Shown piece by piece: positions 1 through 10,967 of a stretch of DNA of 64,000 nucleotides. This stretch comes from Xiphophorus maculatus (lineage: Eukaryota > Chordata > Actinopteri > Cyprinodontiformes > Poeciliidae). The number at the start of each line of letters is the position of its first letter. Positions within the stretch are counted from its first letter, which is position 1. The translations under genes were made by a program, and so were the position numbers. Under the pieces are notes generated by a model. It had not been told where the DNA came from and made no database searches. It saw only the letters and a list, made by a program, of their open reading frames with translations. The stretch spans positions 1,409,001-1,473,000 of the forward strand of contig NC_036460.1 of the NCBI RefSeq assembly GCF_002775205.1, in the 5' to 3' direction.

Positions 1-1
1 G

Positions 2-3000
2 AAACTGCTACAGTTAAGGCACCAGCAAAATCAATTAGGAAATGCAGGGACTGTCAGGCTGTTAAGCACCACTCCAGTCCTTATTTCACCTGGACAAACC
101 ATTGTCTTGGAGGGTTCTGTTAAAAACGCCTCTCCATCTGCCAATAAGTGGGCCATTGTTGAACACCCTAGCTCGCCTTTACCAGGGGGTTTATGTGTTC
201 AGAGTTGTCTAATTACACTGCCACAGCATCCACCATATAAAGTCCCAGTGATCATGAAGAATGAATCAGAGCAAGAGGTGTTCATATCACCATTAACCAT
301 TATTGCAGACATTGGGTCAGCACCTACTGTTTTGTCACAACAAATCACATCTCAAACCTCACAACGAACCATTTTGGAGTTTAATTTTGGAGACTCTCCT
401 ATTCCACCTGAGTGGAAGGAACATATTATCAACAAAATGAACAGCATGCCTGAAGTATTTTCTCATCATGATATGGATTTTGGCTGTACAGATGCAGTTA
501 AACATACCATTAAACTTAATGATGAAACGCCTTTTAAACACAGAGCAAGGCCAATCCATCCCCAAGATCTGGAGGCAGTCCGTGAACATCTTAGAGACCT
601 GTTTGGAGCTGGCATTATAAGAGAGTCTAAATCACCATTTTCCTCTCCAATAGTTGTGGTTCGGAAACGTAATGGTTCCGTCCGGCTATGCATAGATTAC
701 AGGAAACTGAATCTTCAAACTATCAAAGACGCATATGCCCTTCCTAATTTGGAAGAATCTTTTTGTGCTTTGACAGGGTCCAAATGGTTCACTGTGTTGG
801 ATTTAAAATCTGGCTATTATCAAATAGAGATGGCAGAAGAAGATAAGGCTAAAACAGCTTTTGTAACTCCCCTTGGATTTTGGGAGTGGAACAGGATGCC
901 GCAAGGAATTACAAATGCACCTAGCACGTTTCAGCGGCTAATGGAGAGATGCATGGGAGATCTGCATCTTAAAGAGGTCCTTGTCTTCCTCGATGACATC
1001 ATCATCTTCTCTGCCACTTTGGAAGAACATGAGGAACGGTTGCTGCGTGTGCTCTCCCGGTTGAAGCAGTTTGGACTAAAGCTCTCTCCAGAGAAATGTA
1101 AGTTTTTTCAGTCATCTGTACGTTATTTGGGACACATTGTCTCTGACAAAGGAGTTGAAACTGATCCAGAAAAGATTGATTCTTTAAAATCCTGGCCAGT
1201 CCCCCGCAACCTTAAAGAGTTGCGATCTTTTCTGGGTTTTGCTGGATATTACCGAAGATTTATTAAAGACTATGCTGCTATTGTCAAACCACTTAATGAG
1301 TTAACCCGTGGTTATCCTCCTGCCCGCAGCCCTGCAAAACTGAAGAAACCAGAAGGAAAGTACTCGGATCCAAAGCAATCCTTTGGAGATAAATGGACTA
1401 GCCATCAGCAGATTGCTTTTGAAACAGTCATTTCCAAATTGACTACAGCACCTGTTCTTGGGTTTGCAAATCCACAGCTGCCATACATTTTACATACTGA
1501 TGCCAGTACAAATGGGTTGGGAGCAGTATTGTACCAAGAGCAGGAGGGCAAGCTGCGTGTTATTGCTTATGCTAGTCGAGGCCTGTCTGTCAGTGAGTCA
1601 AAATATCCTGCGCATAAACTGGAGTTTTTGGCCCTGAAGTGGAGTGTTACTGAGAAGTTTCATGATTACCTCTATGGGACTAACTTTACAGTTGTCACAG
1701 ATAGCAACCCTCTCACTTATGTTCTTTCTTCAGCCAAGCTGGATGCTACAGGTCACCGGTGGTTAGCAGCACTGTCTACCTACTCATTCCAATTGCAGTA
1801 CCGTGCTGGAAAACAGAATTTGGATGCTGATGCTCTGTCCCGACGCTCACATGAAGATATTTCTAGTGACCAGCACTGCCGAGAGAGGGAGCTCATTCAA
1901 CATCTGACCAGTCAGTTGGGTAATGGTAAAAACACCCATGACATTTCCCCTGAAATTGTGGACGCCATCTGTCAGAGTTGTATAATCCGAACACAGAACC
2001 AAACTGAACTAAGTCGATCTGTCGCACTGGTTGAGTCTCTATCTGTCTCTGTTAACTCCATCCCTGATGGGTTCAGCAATGAAGAGTTGCATGGCTTGCC
2101 TCTAATCCCCTCTCTATCTCAGGTCGATCTCCAAGAACAACAACAAGCTGACCCTGCTATTCGTGAGGTCATTCATCAGCTGGAGACTGGGGAGAAGGTC
2201 CTTCCATCGGTTCGAGAGGAGCTATCTGACCTTCCTTTGCTCCTGAGAGAGTGGAACAGGTTAGAGTTGGTGGATGGAATCCTATATCGGAGAAGACATG
2301 ATGGAGATAAACTTATCTACCAGTTAATCCTACCGCCCAAGTTACGACCAACTGTTTTAAAGAGCTTGCACCATGATATGGGGCATATGGGCATCGAAAG
2401 AACAATTGATCTGGTGCGCCAACGCTTCTTTTGGCCCAAAATGACATTAGAGGTGGAGACTTTTGTCAGAACCTGTGGTCGTTGCATAAGGCGTAAAGCT
2501 CAAATAGAAAGAGCAGCTCCATTAATAAATATTCAAACAAGCCGACCACTTGAACTGCTATGTATGGACTTTTTAACCATTGAACCTGACAGTAGTAATA
2601 CTAAAGACATTCTTGTTCTTACTGATCACTTCACCAAATTTGCAGTTGCCATTCCTACCCCCAACCAGAAGGCAAAGACGGTTGCAAAGTACCTCTGGAA
2701 TGAATTTATGGTTTATTATGGAATTCCAGAGCGTATACATTCAGACCAGGGTACAGATTTCGAGTCCAAGCTCATTAAAGAGCTCTGTGAAGTTGTAGGC
2801 ATGAAGAAAAGCCGTACTACCCCGTACCACCCACGAGGGAATCCAGTCGAGCGCTTCAACCGCACTCTGCTCAATATGCTTGGAACCCTGGAAATGAAAC
2901 AAAAGTCAAAATGGCGAGAGTATGTCAAACCTTTAGTACATGCATATAACTGTACAAGAAATGTGGTAACAGGGTTCACACCTTATGAACTCATGTTTGG

Positions 3001-4135
3001 TCGTTGTCCTCGTCTTCCTGTGGATTTGGCTTTTGGTTTACCCGTCAGAGAACAATCATCCATCTCTCATTCAGAGTATGTTAAGAATCTGCAATCCAGC
3101 CTGAAAGAAAGCTACAAACTAGCTTCTGAGAATGCCCTCAAATCAGCTGCAAAGAACAAGACCCGTTTTGATCAGAAAATTACACCATGCAGTTTGGAGA
3201 TAGGAGATCGAGTACTGGTTCGCAACATCCGTCTGAGGGGTAAGCACAAGCTGGCAGATAGATGGGAACCAGGGGTGTACAAAGTTGTTAACAGAGCTGA
3301 AAATGTACCAGTTTACACTGTACAACCTGAACACAAAGAGGGACCAACTCGTACTTTACATAGAGACCTGTTGCTTCCTTGTGGTTTCCTGCCAGTTTGC
3401 TCCACAGAAGACCCTTCCATCTCCATGCCTGCCTCACAACGAAAGACTCGCAGCCAGGATGGTTGCCATCCAGATGTTCCTGATGCGATGCAGGAGGATG
3501 AGGATGCTGAGCCATATGTGCCAGAAGTTTCCATCCCATCCCCAACCAGATTCAGTGTGAAGGTGAGAAAATTCGAGTCATCACCCGAATCCATTACTTT
3601 GCAGCCTATTTCACCTTTGGCTCAAAGTGATGCTGAAGCACCAGAGCATCCTGTACCTCTAATTCAGAGTACAGACCTTGAGACTGCTAGTCCATCTGAA
3701 AATGAAAAATCCTGTTTAACAACTGATTCATCACTGTCTCACTATGAAGACAAGCTACCTGTGGAACAGATTGAGGCAGAGGAACTTTCTGAACCACATG
3801 TAGCTGAGCCTGTGAAAGTACACATGGAGGGAGAAGTACCTGACGAACACTTACCTGAAGTTCAAGAACCTGACGCTGAGGGTCATCTGGTCGTTCAATC
3901 TGAGTCATCTATAGGTCCTGCAAGTGTCAGCTCACCCTATAACTCAAATGAGTCTGAAACATTGCCCAGGCGATCAGATCGACAGCGTCAACCTCCTAGT
4001 CGTCTAACATATCCTGTGTTGGGTAAGCCACTCATTTCAGTAGTTCAGGCTCTATTGCATGGTTTGGCAAATGTGTACGCTGAGGCTCTTAGTCAAGTTT
4101 CTAATGTGAATATCCAGAAAAAAAAATTAATTTAA
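2..4135 (+). CDS. pol: Gypsy Pol polyprotein (RT, RNase H, integrase), 5' partial
   Basis: This is the polyprotein that copies the element RNA into DNA and inserts it. The frame is already open at base 2 with no ATG near the start, so it continues upstream. Counting residues from base 107, the reverse transcriptase covers about 145-345 with the catalytic FLDD motif near 294. An RNase H domain starts around 462 at an LHTDAST-type motif. The integrase has an HHCC zinc-binding module at about 755-795 and a catalytic triad D821, D880, E915 (D-x58-D-x34-E, with the HPRGNPVERFNR-type end typical of metazoan Gypsy integrases). After the integrase core, a GPY/F-like stretch is followed by about 250 residues of acidic, Pro/Ser/Glu-rich tail that I do not recognise; no chromodomain is evident. 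The stop codon is at 4133-4135. Antisense and shifted frames inside it are shadows. Confidence 0.95.
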   Translation, partial: KLLQLRHQQNQLGNAGTVRLLSTTPVLISPGQTIVLEGSVKNASPSANKWAIVEHPSSPLPGGLCVQSCLITLPQHPPYKVPVIMKNESEQEVFISPLTIIADIGSAPTVLSQQITSQTSQRTILEFNFGDSPIPPEWKEHIINKMNSMPEVFSHHDMDFGCTDAVKHTIKLNDETPFKHRARPIHPQDLEAVREHLRDLFGAGIIRESKSPFSSPIVVVRKRNGSVRLCIDYRKLNLQTIKDAYALPNLEESFCALTGSKWFTVLDLKSGYYQIEMAEEDKAKTAFVTPLGFWEWNRMPQGITNAPSTFQRLMERCMGDLHLKEVLVFLDDIIIFSATLEEHEERLLRVLSRLKQFGLKLSPEKCKFFQSSVRYLGHIVSDKGVETDPEKIDSLKSWPVPRNLKELRSFLGFAGYYRRFIKDYAAIVKPLNELTRGYPPARSPAKLKKPEGKYSDPKQSFGDKWTSHQQIAFETVISKLTTAPVLGFANPQLPYILHTDASTNGLGAVLYQEQEGKLRVIAYASRGLSVSESKYPAHKLEFLALKWSVTEKFHDYLYGTNFTVVTDSNPLTYVLSSAKLDATGHRWLAALSTYSFQLQYRAGKQNLDADALSRRSHEDISSDQHCRERELIQHLTSQLGNGKNTHDISPEIVDAICQSCIIRTQNQTELSRSVALVESLSVSVNSIPDGFSNEELHGLPLIPSLSQVDLQEQQQADPAIREVIHQLETGEKVLPSVREELSDLPLLLREWNRLELVDGILYRRRHDGDKLIYQLILPPKLRPTVLKSLHHDMGHMGIERTIDLVRQRFFWPKMTLEVETFVRTCGRCIRRKAQIERAAPLINIQTSRPLELLCMDFLTIEPDSSNTKDILVLTDHFTKFAVAIPTPNQKAKTVAKYLWNEFMVYYGIPERIHSDQGTDFESKLIKELCEVVGMKKSRTTPYHPRGNPVERFNRTLLNMLGTLEMKQKSKWREYVKPLVHAYNCTRNVVTGFTPYELMFGRCPRLPVDLAFGLPVREQSSISHSEYVKNLQSSLKESYKLASENALKSAAKNKTRFDQKITPCSLEIGDRVLVRNIRLRGKHKLADRWEPGVYKVVNRAENVPVYTVQPEHKEGPTRTLHRDLLLPCGFLPVCSTEDPSISMPASQRKTRSQDGCHPDVPDAMQEDEDAEPYVPEVSIPSPTRFSVKVRKFESSPESITLQPISPLAQSDAEAPEHPVPLIQSTDLETASPSENEKSCLTTDSSLSHYEDKLPVEQIEAEELSEPHVAEPVKVHMEGEVPDEHLPEVQEPDAEGHLVVQSESSIGPASVSSPYNSNESETLPRRSDRQRQPPSRLTYPVLGKPLISVVQALLHGLANVYAEALSQVSNVNIQKKKLI

Positions 4136-4177
4136 ATAACCCTGCAACGGGACGTGCAGGAATTAAAGAGGGGAGGA

Positions 4178-4946
4178 TGTAACCAGGATCATTTTCTATA
4201 TTAGATTTAGTTTATTTATTTTATTTTCCATTTTGTTAGATTTATTTTTTAAAGGGTTACTTAAACATTTTTTCCTCTTCCCCTTAATTTATTTAACACC
4301 AACCAGGCGAGAACAATAGTGTTCTCGCGTGGCTCTGACGTCATGTGACAGCTGCACATCAGCGTCCTAAATTGGCAGCACAGTTTATATGGCTGCAAAT
4401 CGCAGCTTAGGCAGGAAACGCTGCGGGACTCTGATGTGCAGCCGGGTGATTACTCAACCAAACGTTGCAAGAATCACGGCCAGGTGCGTTGCAGATCCCT
4501 CGCGCAAGGAGTGGCTGGAGGGATCTTGACAATAGCAAGGATTGTCTGGTTTCACCGACCAGACTGGCGAGCTAAAATAAGCAGGATACCGAAACACAAG
4601 ACTTATCATCTGGGAACATTCTTCCGACCCAATTGGAGGATCAGCTCAAGTCCCCATTGAAGGAAGTGGATTATTTTGGTTTTTTTTCATCATCAACAAA
4701 GACTGGTGGACGTCCTTGGTATAAGGAACTTTAACTTGTTTTTCCTTTACACTATGGACTAATGTGTATATATATTGTAAATACTAAATACAACTCACCA
4801 ATTTGCACCATCTTACTGTCTCTGTGCTTTACAAATTGCCATCTCCTCCAGTAGCCGAACCTAGCTAGACTTTAAGAACTGTTTGGATAAATTTTAATTC
4901 GGATTATTTAAAATCTTGTTAATCCTTGAACGCAATGTGGGTTACA
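4178..4946 (+). repeat. 3' LTR of the Gypsy element
   Basis: The LTR begins with TGTAACC directly after the polypurine tract and ends with GGGTTACA, giving a TG...CA element with matching short inverted ends; length 769 bp. It contains a perfect CRE palindrome TGACGTCA at 4336-4343 and a TATA-like TTTATATGG near 4383, plausible parts of its promoter. The 5' LTR is not in the window, so LTR-LTR divergence (age) cannot be judged here. Confidence 0.9.
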
Positions 4947-6129
4947 TTTTCATAAATTCGGTAAAAGCTCATTTGGATGCAGCAAAAACGACTTTTCAGT
5001 AAAAACGACTTTTCAGTAAAAGTCTCTGAATAAACACAGTTCTTATGATAAAATCTTAATTGTAAAAAGATGAAAATATTTTGTGGACAACCTTCGGCCC
5101 TTCTAGTGTTACAAGAAACATGATGTCAGTAATAATTTTACACAAATTAAAATTCATCTGCATCAACCACTGCACCATTCTTAATTCACAGTTGGGGGCC
5201 ACAAAAAAATCAGCCCAAGGGCCACAAATGGCCCAAAAGCTGCACTTTAGCATTTTAGCTACTTTAGCATCCAGCTTGTAGATGCACGACCTAAATGCTA
5301 AATTTAGCCAGGATGCTACAGTTAGCTTAAATGTTGTCAGTAGCATATTGAATTTACTTTACATAAAAAAATGATATAAACATCTAAACATTCCTCGCTG
5401 GCTGATCCTCCTTATCGAGGTAGAAATGAGGTTAATAAAAAATTCTTAAACTTAAATTACTTTTCAACATCCACTTGCTAAAGTCATGCTTTCGTACCAC
5501 GTGCATCTTCTTTCCTGGTGCCCCCATGCTGGATTCCACTTCCTACTTTAACCTTTCAAAATAAGAGTTCCAATAACAAAAAATATGAATAATACAAAAT
5601 AAAACATGCAAACTAAAACTATGGCAGTTAAAATAAATGCATATTAATATTTGATGTTTATACACAACCCAGTGTTGTGTAGTTCTGTTAAATCTGCTGG
5701 TTTTACATGTGAACGTTTGAATTTCTGTTTCTTATAACAGAAGATAAAAACTGGAACCATATTGTTGATGATGTCCAGCAGGTCGGTGCAGACGGAGTAA
5801 CGATCCGCTCCTCCGGTCTGACTCACTGGCAGCCTGAACCAATCAGCTGCCAGAACAGGAGGCTGCCATTTCCCGCAGTAACAGGGCGGGACGGGCGTGA
5901 AGCTCGACGTGTCCTCTGCGGTTATCTTCCCCACACGGCTGCAGGCAGATCCAGGACGTTGCTAGGAAACCAGAGATGTCACCTTGGTTACCAGGTGAAA
6001 CGACGGGTTTTTTCTCCCGTTGGAGTTTAAAGTTCCTGCAGCTGTAAGGGATGTTGGGGGGCATATGTGAAAGAAAATGGAGTCCACAAAAAACATGAAA
6101 GTTCCCAGAATTCACTGATGTTGGCGAGA

Positions 6130-6620
6130 AGGAAAAGCTGTTGTGTTTCGGCGGTACGCTCGCTTCCGCTAATCCGCTAATGCGCCACTAGCAGAGCTAA
6201 TTTTTAATTTGGCACTCTTGTGTTTTTGCAAACTTTGAAAATATTTAGCACACTTAGCTTACGCTAAATTTTTTTTTGTATTAATTTTAAAGCTCTGAGC
6301 TAAAAATGAGCTTTGCTAATAATAGGGGATCTAAGTTTTAACTTAACATTTTAGCTAACTTTGAAAACATTTACCTCAGTTAGCTTCGTCTCAATAGATT
6401 CACTGGAGAAATTATAAAACACTAAGCTAAAAATGAGCTTTGCTAATTTTTAGCTTTGCGAATTTGCTTTGATTACATTTAGCTCACCTAGCTTCCACTC
6501 AATAGATTTTATAGGATAAATTATAAAGTGCTAAGCTAAAAATGAGCTCCTCTAGTAATAGCAAAGCTAATTTTTACTTTAGTGCTTTTGCTAAATTTAA
6601 AAGTACTTAGTGCAATTAGC
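6130..6620. repeat. GCTAA/TTAGCT-rich dispersed repeat
   Basis: The stretch is built from degenerate, partly tandem phrases such as AGCTAAAAATGAGCT and CATTTAGCTCAC followed by TTAGCTTCC. The same phrases recur at about 33736-34260 and 38080-38290 inside ece2 introns, and looser versions at about 14290-14470, 20100-20290 and 30290-30800. I do not recognise the family; no terminal repeats or coding capacity are visible. Confidence 0.55.
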
Positions 6621-8047
6621 CTCTACACAAGTTTATTTTTAGTTTACTTGGATGTTTTGGAAGTTTTCAGTTGAATAAAATCTGACATCTGTGTTGAAGT
6701 TTTAGTTAACAACTATTAGATATTCTTCAAGTAGTTTGGTATTTATATTAGTGCTCTTATTTTGACATTTGCTTTGCAGCACTCCTTTTCTTCATGTTCT
6801 CTCAAGTATTTTACAAAACCCTTTTTGTATTTTATAAAATACTCATATTAACAAAAAAATAAAAAATAAAACTCAGCAACTATAAAACTGAAACTGTGAG
6901 TCAAATGTCTTACAAAGAATCACAAACTGTTGGAATCAGGTTTCAGCTCTAATGTTTATAACTTCAGAGTTAGCATAGCTACATTTTCAGCTAGCAGTGT
7001 CAACATTTACAAAAATGTTTCTCTTGTCCATAAAAACTAAATCTTGGCGCAGCCGATGAATACATCTTATGGTAAAATCAGGATCCAGCAGAATCTTTGA
7101 CGTTAAGATTTATTTTTTCTGATTCAGAAAAAGCTTTAAAATCTGAACATTTGCCTGATTTGCGCCAAACCTTTTGGGGGAAGATCTGAGGAAGCAGCAG
7201 GATGGATGTACGCTGTGATGGATTCTTCAGTTTGTTGTTTCCAGACAGAAGCTGATGAATGGTTTAAACACAGCTCACAGCTCACAGCGCAGTAAAACAA
7301 ACAGCAGAGGTTTGATTAGTGTTTGCTGTAGCAGCAGGAACAGGAACATTACTGAAGCTCCCACAGATTTACCACATTAAAGAAGATTACAGCCTCCACT
7401 GCGGGATGAGTTCAGGGCAGGCTGGGAAAAAAGAAACACGCAGAGATTTTCAAGTAAAGCCAACAACTTCAGGCAGAAGAAGCCTTCAGGTCCAGAAGAC
7501 TCACCGGGCCGAGCCCCGCTGCAGAAACACGTCACGATGTTTCAGCTTTGGTTTCATAAGGAAAGAGGAACGGCTGTTAGGAGGTCATGAGGAATAACTG
7601 AGGTCAGAAGAGCATCATGGGACGGTGGGACAGTGGGACGGACCGGAACCGAGGAGAAGGAGTTCAAGGTTCTGGTCCAACAGATATGCATTTCATCTGT
7701 GTTCTGATGTCACCTCCCGTTTTAATGACCTTGTTCATCCAACACCTAACATGCCAGTCTCTGTAGAGGAGAGGTCAGAGGTCACACATAAAAACAAACC
7801 AATAAAATTCTAACCAAACACAAAATCACTTTTCAGTCAAAACTGGTTGTGACAAAAAGAGTCTGAGAACAAAATGTTGTGATCTTCATGGGCTCTCTAA
7901 TGTTTTTAACCAAAGAGGTCAGTTGTTATGCAGATGACGCCTGAATCTACAATTATGACCTGATAATCTTAACTCATGTTACATAACTCACGTCATGTTT
8001 GATAATAATGAATAGTTTCTACTTATGGACATGTTAATGGTTCGTCA

Positions 8048-8357
8048 TTCATTCCCACCAGCCCAGTTCGGCTTCGGGTTCGGTTGGTGAGATGTGAACG
8101 CTAATCAAACTCCGGTCCGCCGACAAACCTCAGTCTGGGTTCGGTTGAAGTGAACTCTGGTTCGGTTTGAATGCAAATGAACCAAATGGACCAGAGATCG
8201 CTCCAAAAGCAGGAAGAGGACTACAACACAGGGCATTCTGGGTAAATAAAAGCAAACCAAACATGCTAGCCTAGCGCTAGCAGCAGAAATGGCTCCTGGT
8301 CTTCAGCCAAAGACTAAAGAGAAATCCTCCAACACTAAAATCTGACGCCTCCATCTT
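8048..8357 (+). repeat. Dispersed repeat, copy 1
   Basis: This copy begins with CATTCCCACCAGC and ends with ACGCCTCCATCTTG. It shares most of its length with 10136-10481 in the same orientation, including GCTCCAAAAGCAGGAAG, AGGGCATTCTGGGTAAAT, GCTAGCCTAGCGCTAGCA and GAAATGGCTCCTGGTCTT. It is non-coding and probably a non-autonomous transposon; class not determined. Confidence 0.75.
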
Positions 8358-10135
8358 GTTTCCATCTGGTGAAGAAGCAAGTTGCTCTCAGTGTCTTCAG
8401 AGGTTTTTGTGTCGTTTCCTTCAGTGGTTCTTGGTGCAGCGCCCCCACAGGCCAGGAGGGGAACAGGTTAGTTTGGGTCAGAACCACAGCAGCTGGAGGT
8501 GGAGCAGATGATGAAGTTCTGGTTCCAGTAGAACCGGGTCGACCGGACCATCAGGAGGAGAAAACACCGTTAGATGTTTTTTCAGGAATAATGAGACAAA
8601 TTAACACCTGGAACTTCAAGTGGATTTTAAGAGAAACCATGAAGCTAATTAGATGAAACGAGTTGTTGTTACAGACAGGAAGTAAAGGCTCAGCGATGTT
8701 CCAGGTTCTTCCTTCATCTGTCCTACAAACACGAGCAGCTCAGGCTGGAGCTCAGATATTTGTGTGGAGGAGGATTTAATCAGGAGAAACAATCAGTGTC
8801 TGCAGCATTTAATAAGCGTTCAGTGGAGAGTTTGTGCATCAGCGAGTTAATGACAAACCTGCAGGCATCGGGACCATTACAGGCCCGTGGCCAGCGGCTC
8901 GCTGTGATGGACCCAACTGGGAACCAGGAGGAAGAGGAGGAACTAATGACTAAAAGCAGATTCTACGCTTCACTGAACGCATGACATTTATCACTGGCTC
9001 CTCAAACCGTTGAAGCCTCAAAATGGGCGAAAATTTGATCATCTCTGCAGGAAGAGTCAAAAATCCTCCTTAATGCTGCATGAGTTCAGTTTGACTGGTT
9101 TGGTACCGACGGCTTCAGACGGCCCAGTTACAGAAAACCGAGTTTAAACTCAGCTCTGATTTATTCACTCAACTAAAAACCATCAGGACTCTAAAATCTG
9201 CATTAAATGAGGAGCCACTTGCTCTCAGATCTGCCACACTATTCAGATTCTCTAAACTCCCTGGTGCTCCAGATGTTTCTGGACTTTCCAGAAGCTCTAA
9301 GACACTTATGATAAAAAACATCTGGAGGTTGTGACCGTTTGAGAATCCAGTCGCTCGGTTTTGCTCCTGATGCTTCAGCTGAAAACATTCTGGATGTTCT
9401 GGTTCTAGATTCTCCAGGCGCCTCAGATTCTTCGGAGGACATTAGTTGTGTTTCCATCAAAGTTGCATTAAAAAGGTCGAATGAACAGCAAAGTTCAAAA
9501 TAACTTCCTCATCTTCTGAAAAAAGTTTTACGCTCGTTTGAGGTGGTTTTTGGTTTTTCTGAAAAAGATTCGATGCGTTAAGAGGAAATGGAAATGCTGA
9601 ATAAGTTCTGACGTGGTGAACGCTCCCGTCCACCGGTGGCTCTGAGCCTTACCAGAGGCACCAAACAGGGGAATCTCAAAGTCTCAGTTTGTCTGAGAAG
9701 TTTGCTCTGTGCTAGTTAGCGACCTCTACTTCCTGTTTACCACAGCCATCTGATGACATCAGGCTTCCGGCGCCTGGTTGAGTCTCTCTAAGCTGGCAGA
9801 TGGGAACACAAATGATTTGTGTTTTTTGTTGTTGTTTTTTTTTTTTTTGCGACATTTCAAAAATCTGCATGACAGTTAGATGGAAACATCTGAAGCTCCA
9901 GAAACAATAAATATTCTGGACCTTAAGACTCTGAGTGGTCCTCTGGACCGTCCAGATGCTCGAGGAGATCTGAATGTTCTGGACTTTTCGGAAGAAGCTC
10001 TAAACGATCGGAAGCTTTTCTATGTTGAAGAAAACTTCAAAACATCTGGAAACTCCAGACGAGCCACAGAGTCTCTGCTTCCTCCAGATGTTCCAGGTTC
10101 TTCAGATTTTTGGGATTTGAAGAATTTCACTGGTC

Positions 10136-10481
10136 ATCATTCCCACCAGCTCTGTCCAATCCGCTTTAACCCAACTCCAGTCCGTTGTTTAGAAAGTCCT
10201 GTCCGGTTGGTGAGGTGTGACCTCTGACCTCTGACCTCTGGTCCTCCAAACCTCGGTCTGGGTTCGGTTAAAGTGACCTCTGATTTGGTTTGAATGTGAA
10301 CACCAAGCGGACCGGAGACCGCTCCAAAAGCAGGAAGTGGACTACAGCGCAGGGCATTCTGGGTAAATACAGCCAAAGCTAACGTGCTAGCCTAGCGCTA
10401 GCAGGAGAAATGGCTCCTGGTCTTTAGCAATAGGCTAAAGAAAAATCCTCCAACCGCTAAAATGCGACGCCTCCATCTTGT
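10136..10481 (+). repeat. Dispersed repeat, copy 2
   Basis: This is the second copy of the repeat at 8048-8357, somewhat longer because of extra sequence near the left end, including a triplicated TGACCTC word around 10217-10240. It ends about 380 bp upstream of the sst promoter. Confidence 0.75.
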
Positions 10482-10787
10482 AACCTTAACCCTTGTTAAA
10501 ATGACTCAAGTAAAAGTAAAAAGTAAAATTAATCCTAAAAGTTTTTTTACTTTCTAAAGATTTACTGAAGTAAATGTAACTAGTTACTAGTTACCCTTCA
10601 AATAAAGTGGTACAGAATATTCTAACGGACCAAATACAAACTGAACTCTGAACTCTGACCCCCGGATCGCCTCTGAGCGTCCTGCTGCGGGTCCGCGGGC
10701 CTCAGGTTGACAAACCCACGGAGCGATCAGCAGGAAACCAGAAGAAGAAGATTTTAAAAACGGATCATTTCACTAAAAAGATGGAAA

Positions 10788-10788
<1 letters not shown>

Positions 10789-10838
<50 letters not shown>

Positions 10839-10839
10839 G
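10789..10839. repeat. (ATC)n microsatellite
   Basis: About 17 uninterrupted ATC units lie immediately upstream of the sst core promoter, ending 27 bp before the CRE-like site. Confidence 0.95.
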
Positions 10840-10865
10840 ATCAGTCACCCCCTCCGTCCATCGGG

Positions 10866-10912
10866 TGACGCCAGCAGGGCTATAAGAGCCGCTCTGTGCC
10901 GGGACAGAGGCA
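10866..10912 (+). promoter_or_regulatory. sst core promoter: CRE-like site and TATA box
   Basis: TGACGCCA at 10866-10873 is a one-base variant of the cAMP response element TGACGTCA. A TATA box, TATAAGAG, follows at 10881-10888. Mammalian somatostatin genes have a CRE just upstream of the TATA box, so the order and close spacing fit that arrangement. Transcription would be expected to start at about 10910 (inferred from TATA position), giving a 5' UTR of roughly 60 bases. Confidence 0.75.
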
Positions 10913-10930
10913 GAAGAGCCGCCGCGCCGC

Positions 10931-10966
10931 AGACAGTCAGACAGACAGACAGACAGACAGACAGAG
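10931..10966. repeat. (CAGA)n tract in the sst 5' UTR
   Basis: About eight ACAG/CAGA tetranucleotide units lie between the predicted transcription start and the start codon at 10968. Length variation here would change the 5' leader. Confidence 0.85.
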
Positions 10967-10967
10967 G

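Larger units (their letters stand above)
1..4946 (+). mobile_element. Ty3/Gypsy LTR retrotransposon, 3' portion
   Basis: The element enters from the left edge already inside its coding region, and its 5' LTR, primer-binding site and most or all of gag-protease are outside the window. Visible parts in order are the pol frame (to 4135), a short non-coding gap, a purine-rich polypurine tract (about 4165-4177, AAAGAGGGGAGGA) and a 3' LTR. The order RT, RNase H, integrase places it in the Ty3/Gypsy group and excludes Ty1/Copia, where integrase comes first. The frame is open over more than 1370 codons without a stop or frameshift, so this is probably a young copy. Host sequence resumes at about 4947. 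The target-site duplication cannot be checked because the left end is missing. Confidence 0.93.
4947..10788. other. Intergenic region between the Gypsy element and sst
   Basis: No convincing exon was found. About 5280-6620 is AT-rich with many TTAGCT/GCTAA words (listed separately). Two copies of one dispersed repeat lie at 8048-8357 and 10136-10481. About 9240-9440 and 9890-10130 are rich in CCAGATGTTC-like words and look like diverged copies of a low-complexity repeat. The scattered short ORFs have no recognisable domain and carry no good splice context. Confidence 0.6.

Noticed and set aside
7319..7813. ORFs of 62 and 92 codons upstream of sst
   Set aside because: Composition is like the surrounding non-coding DNA, with no splice signals in phase and no similarity.
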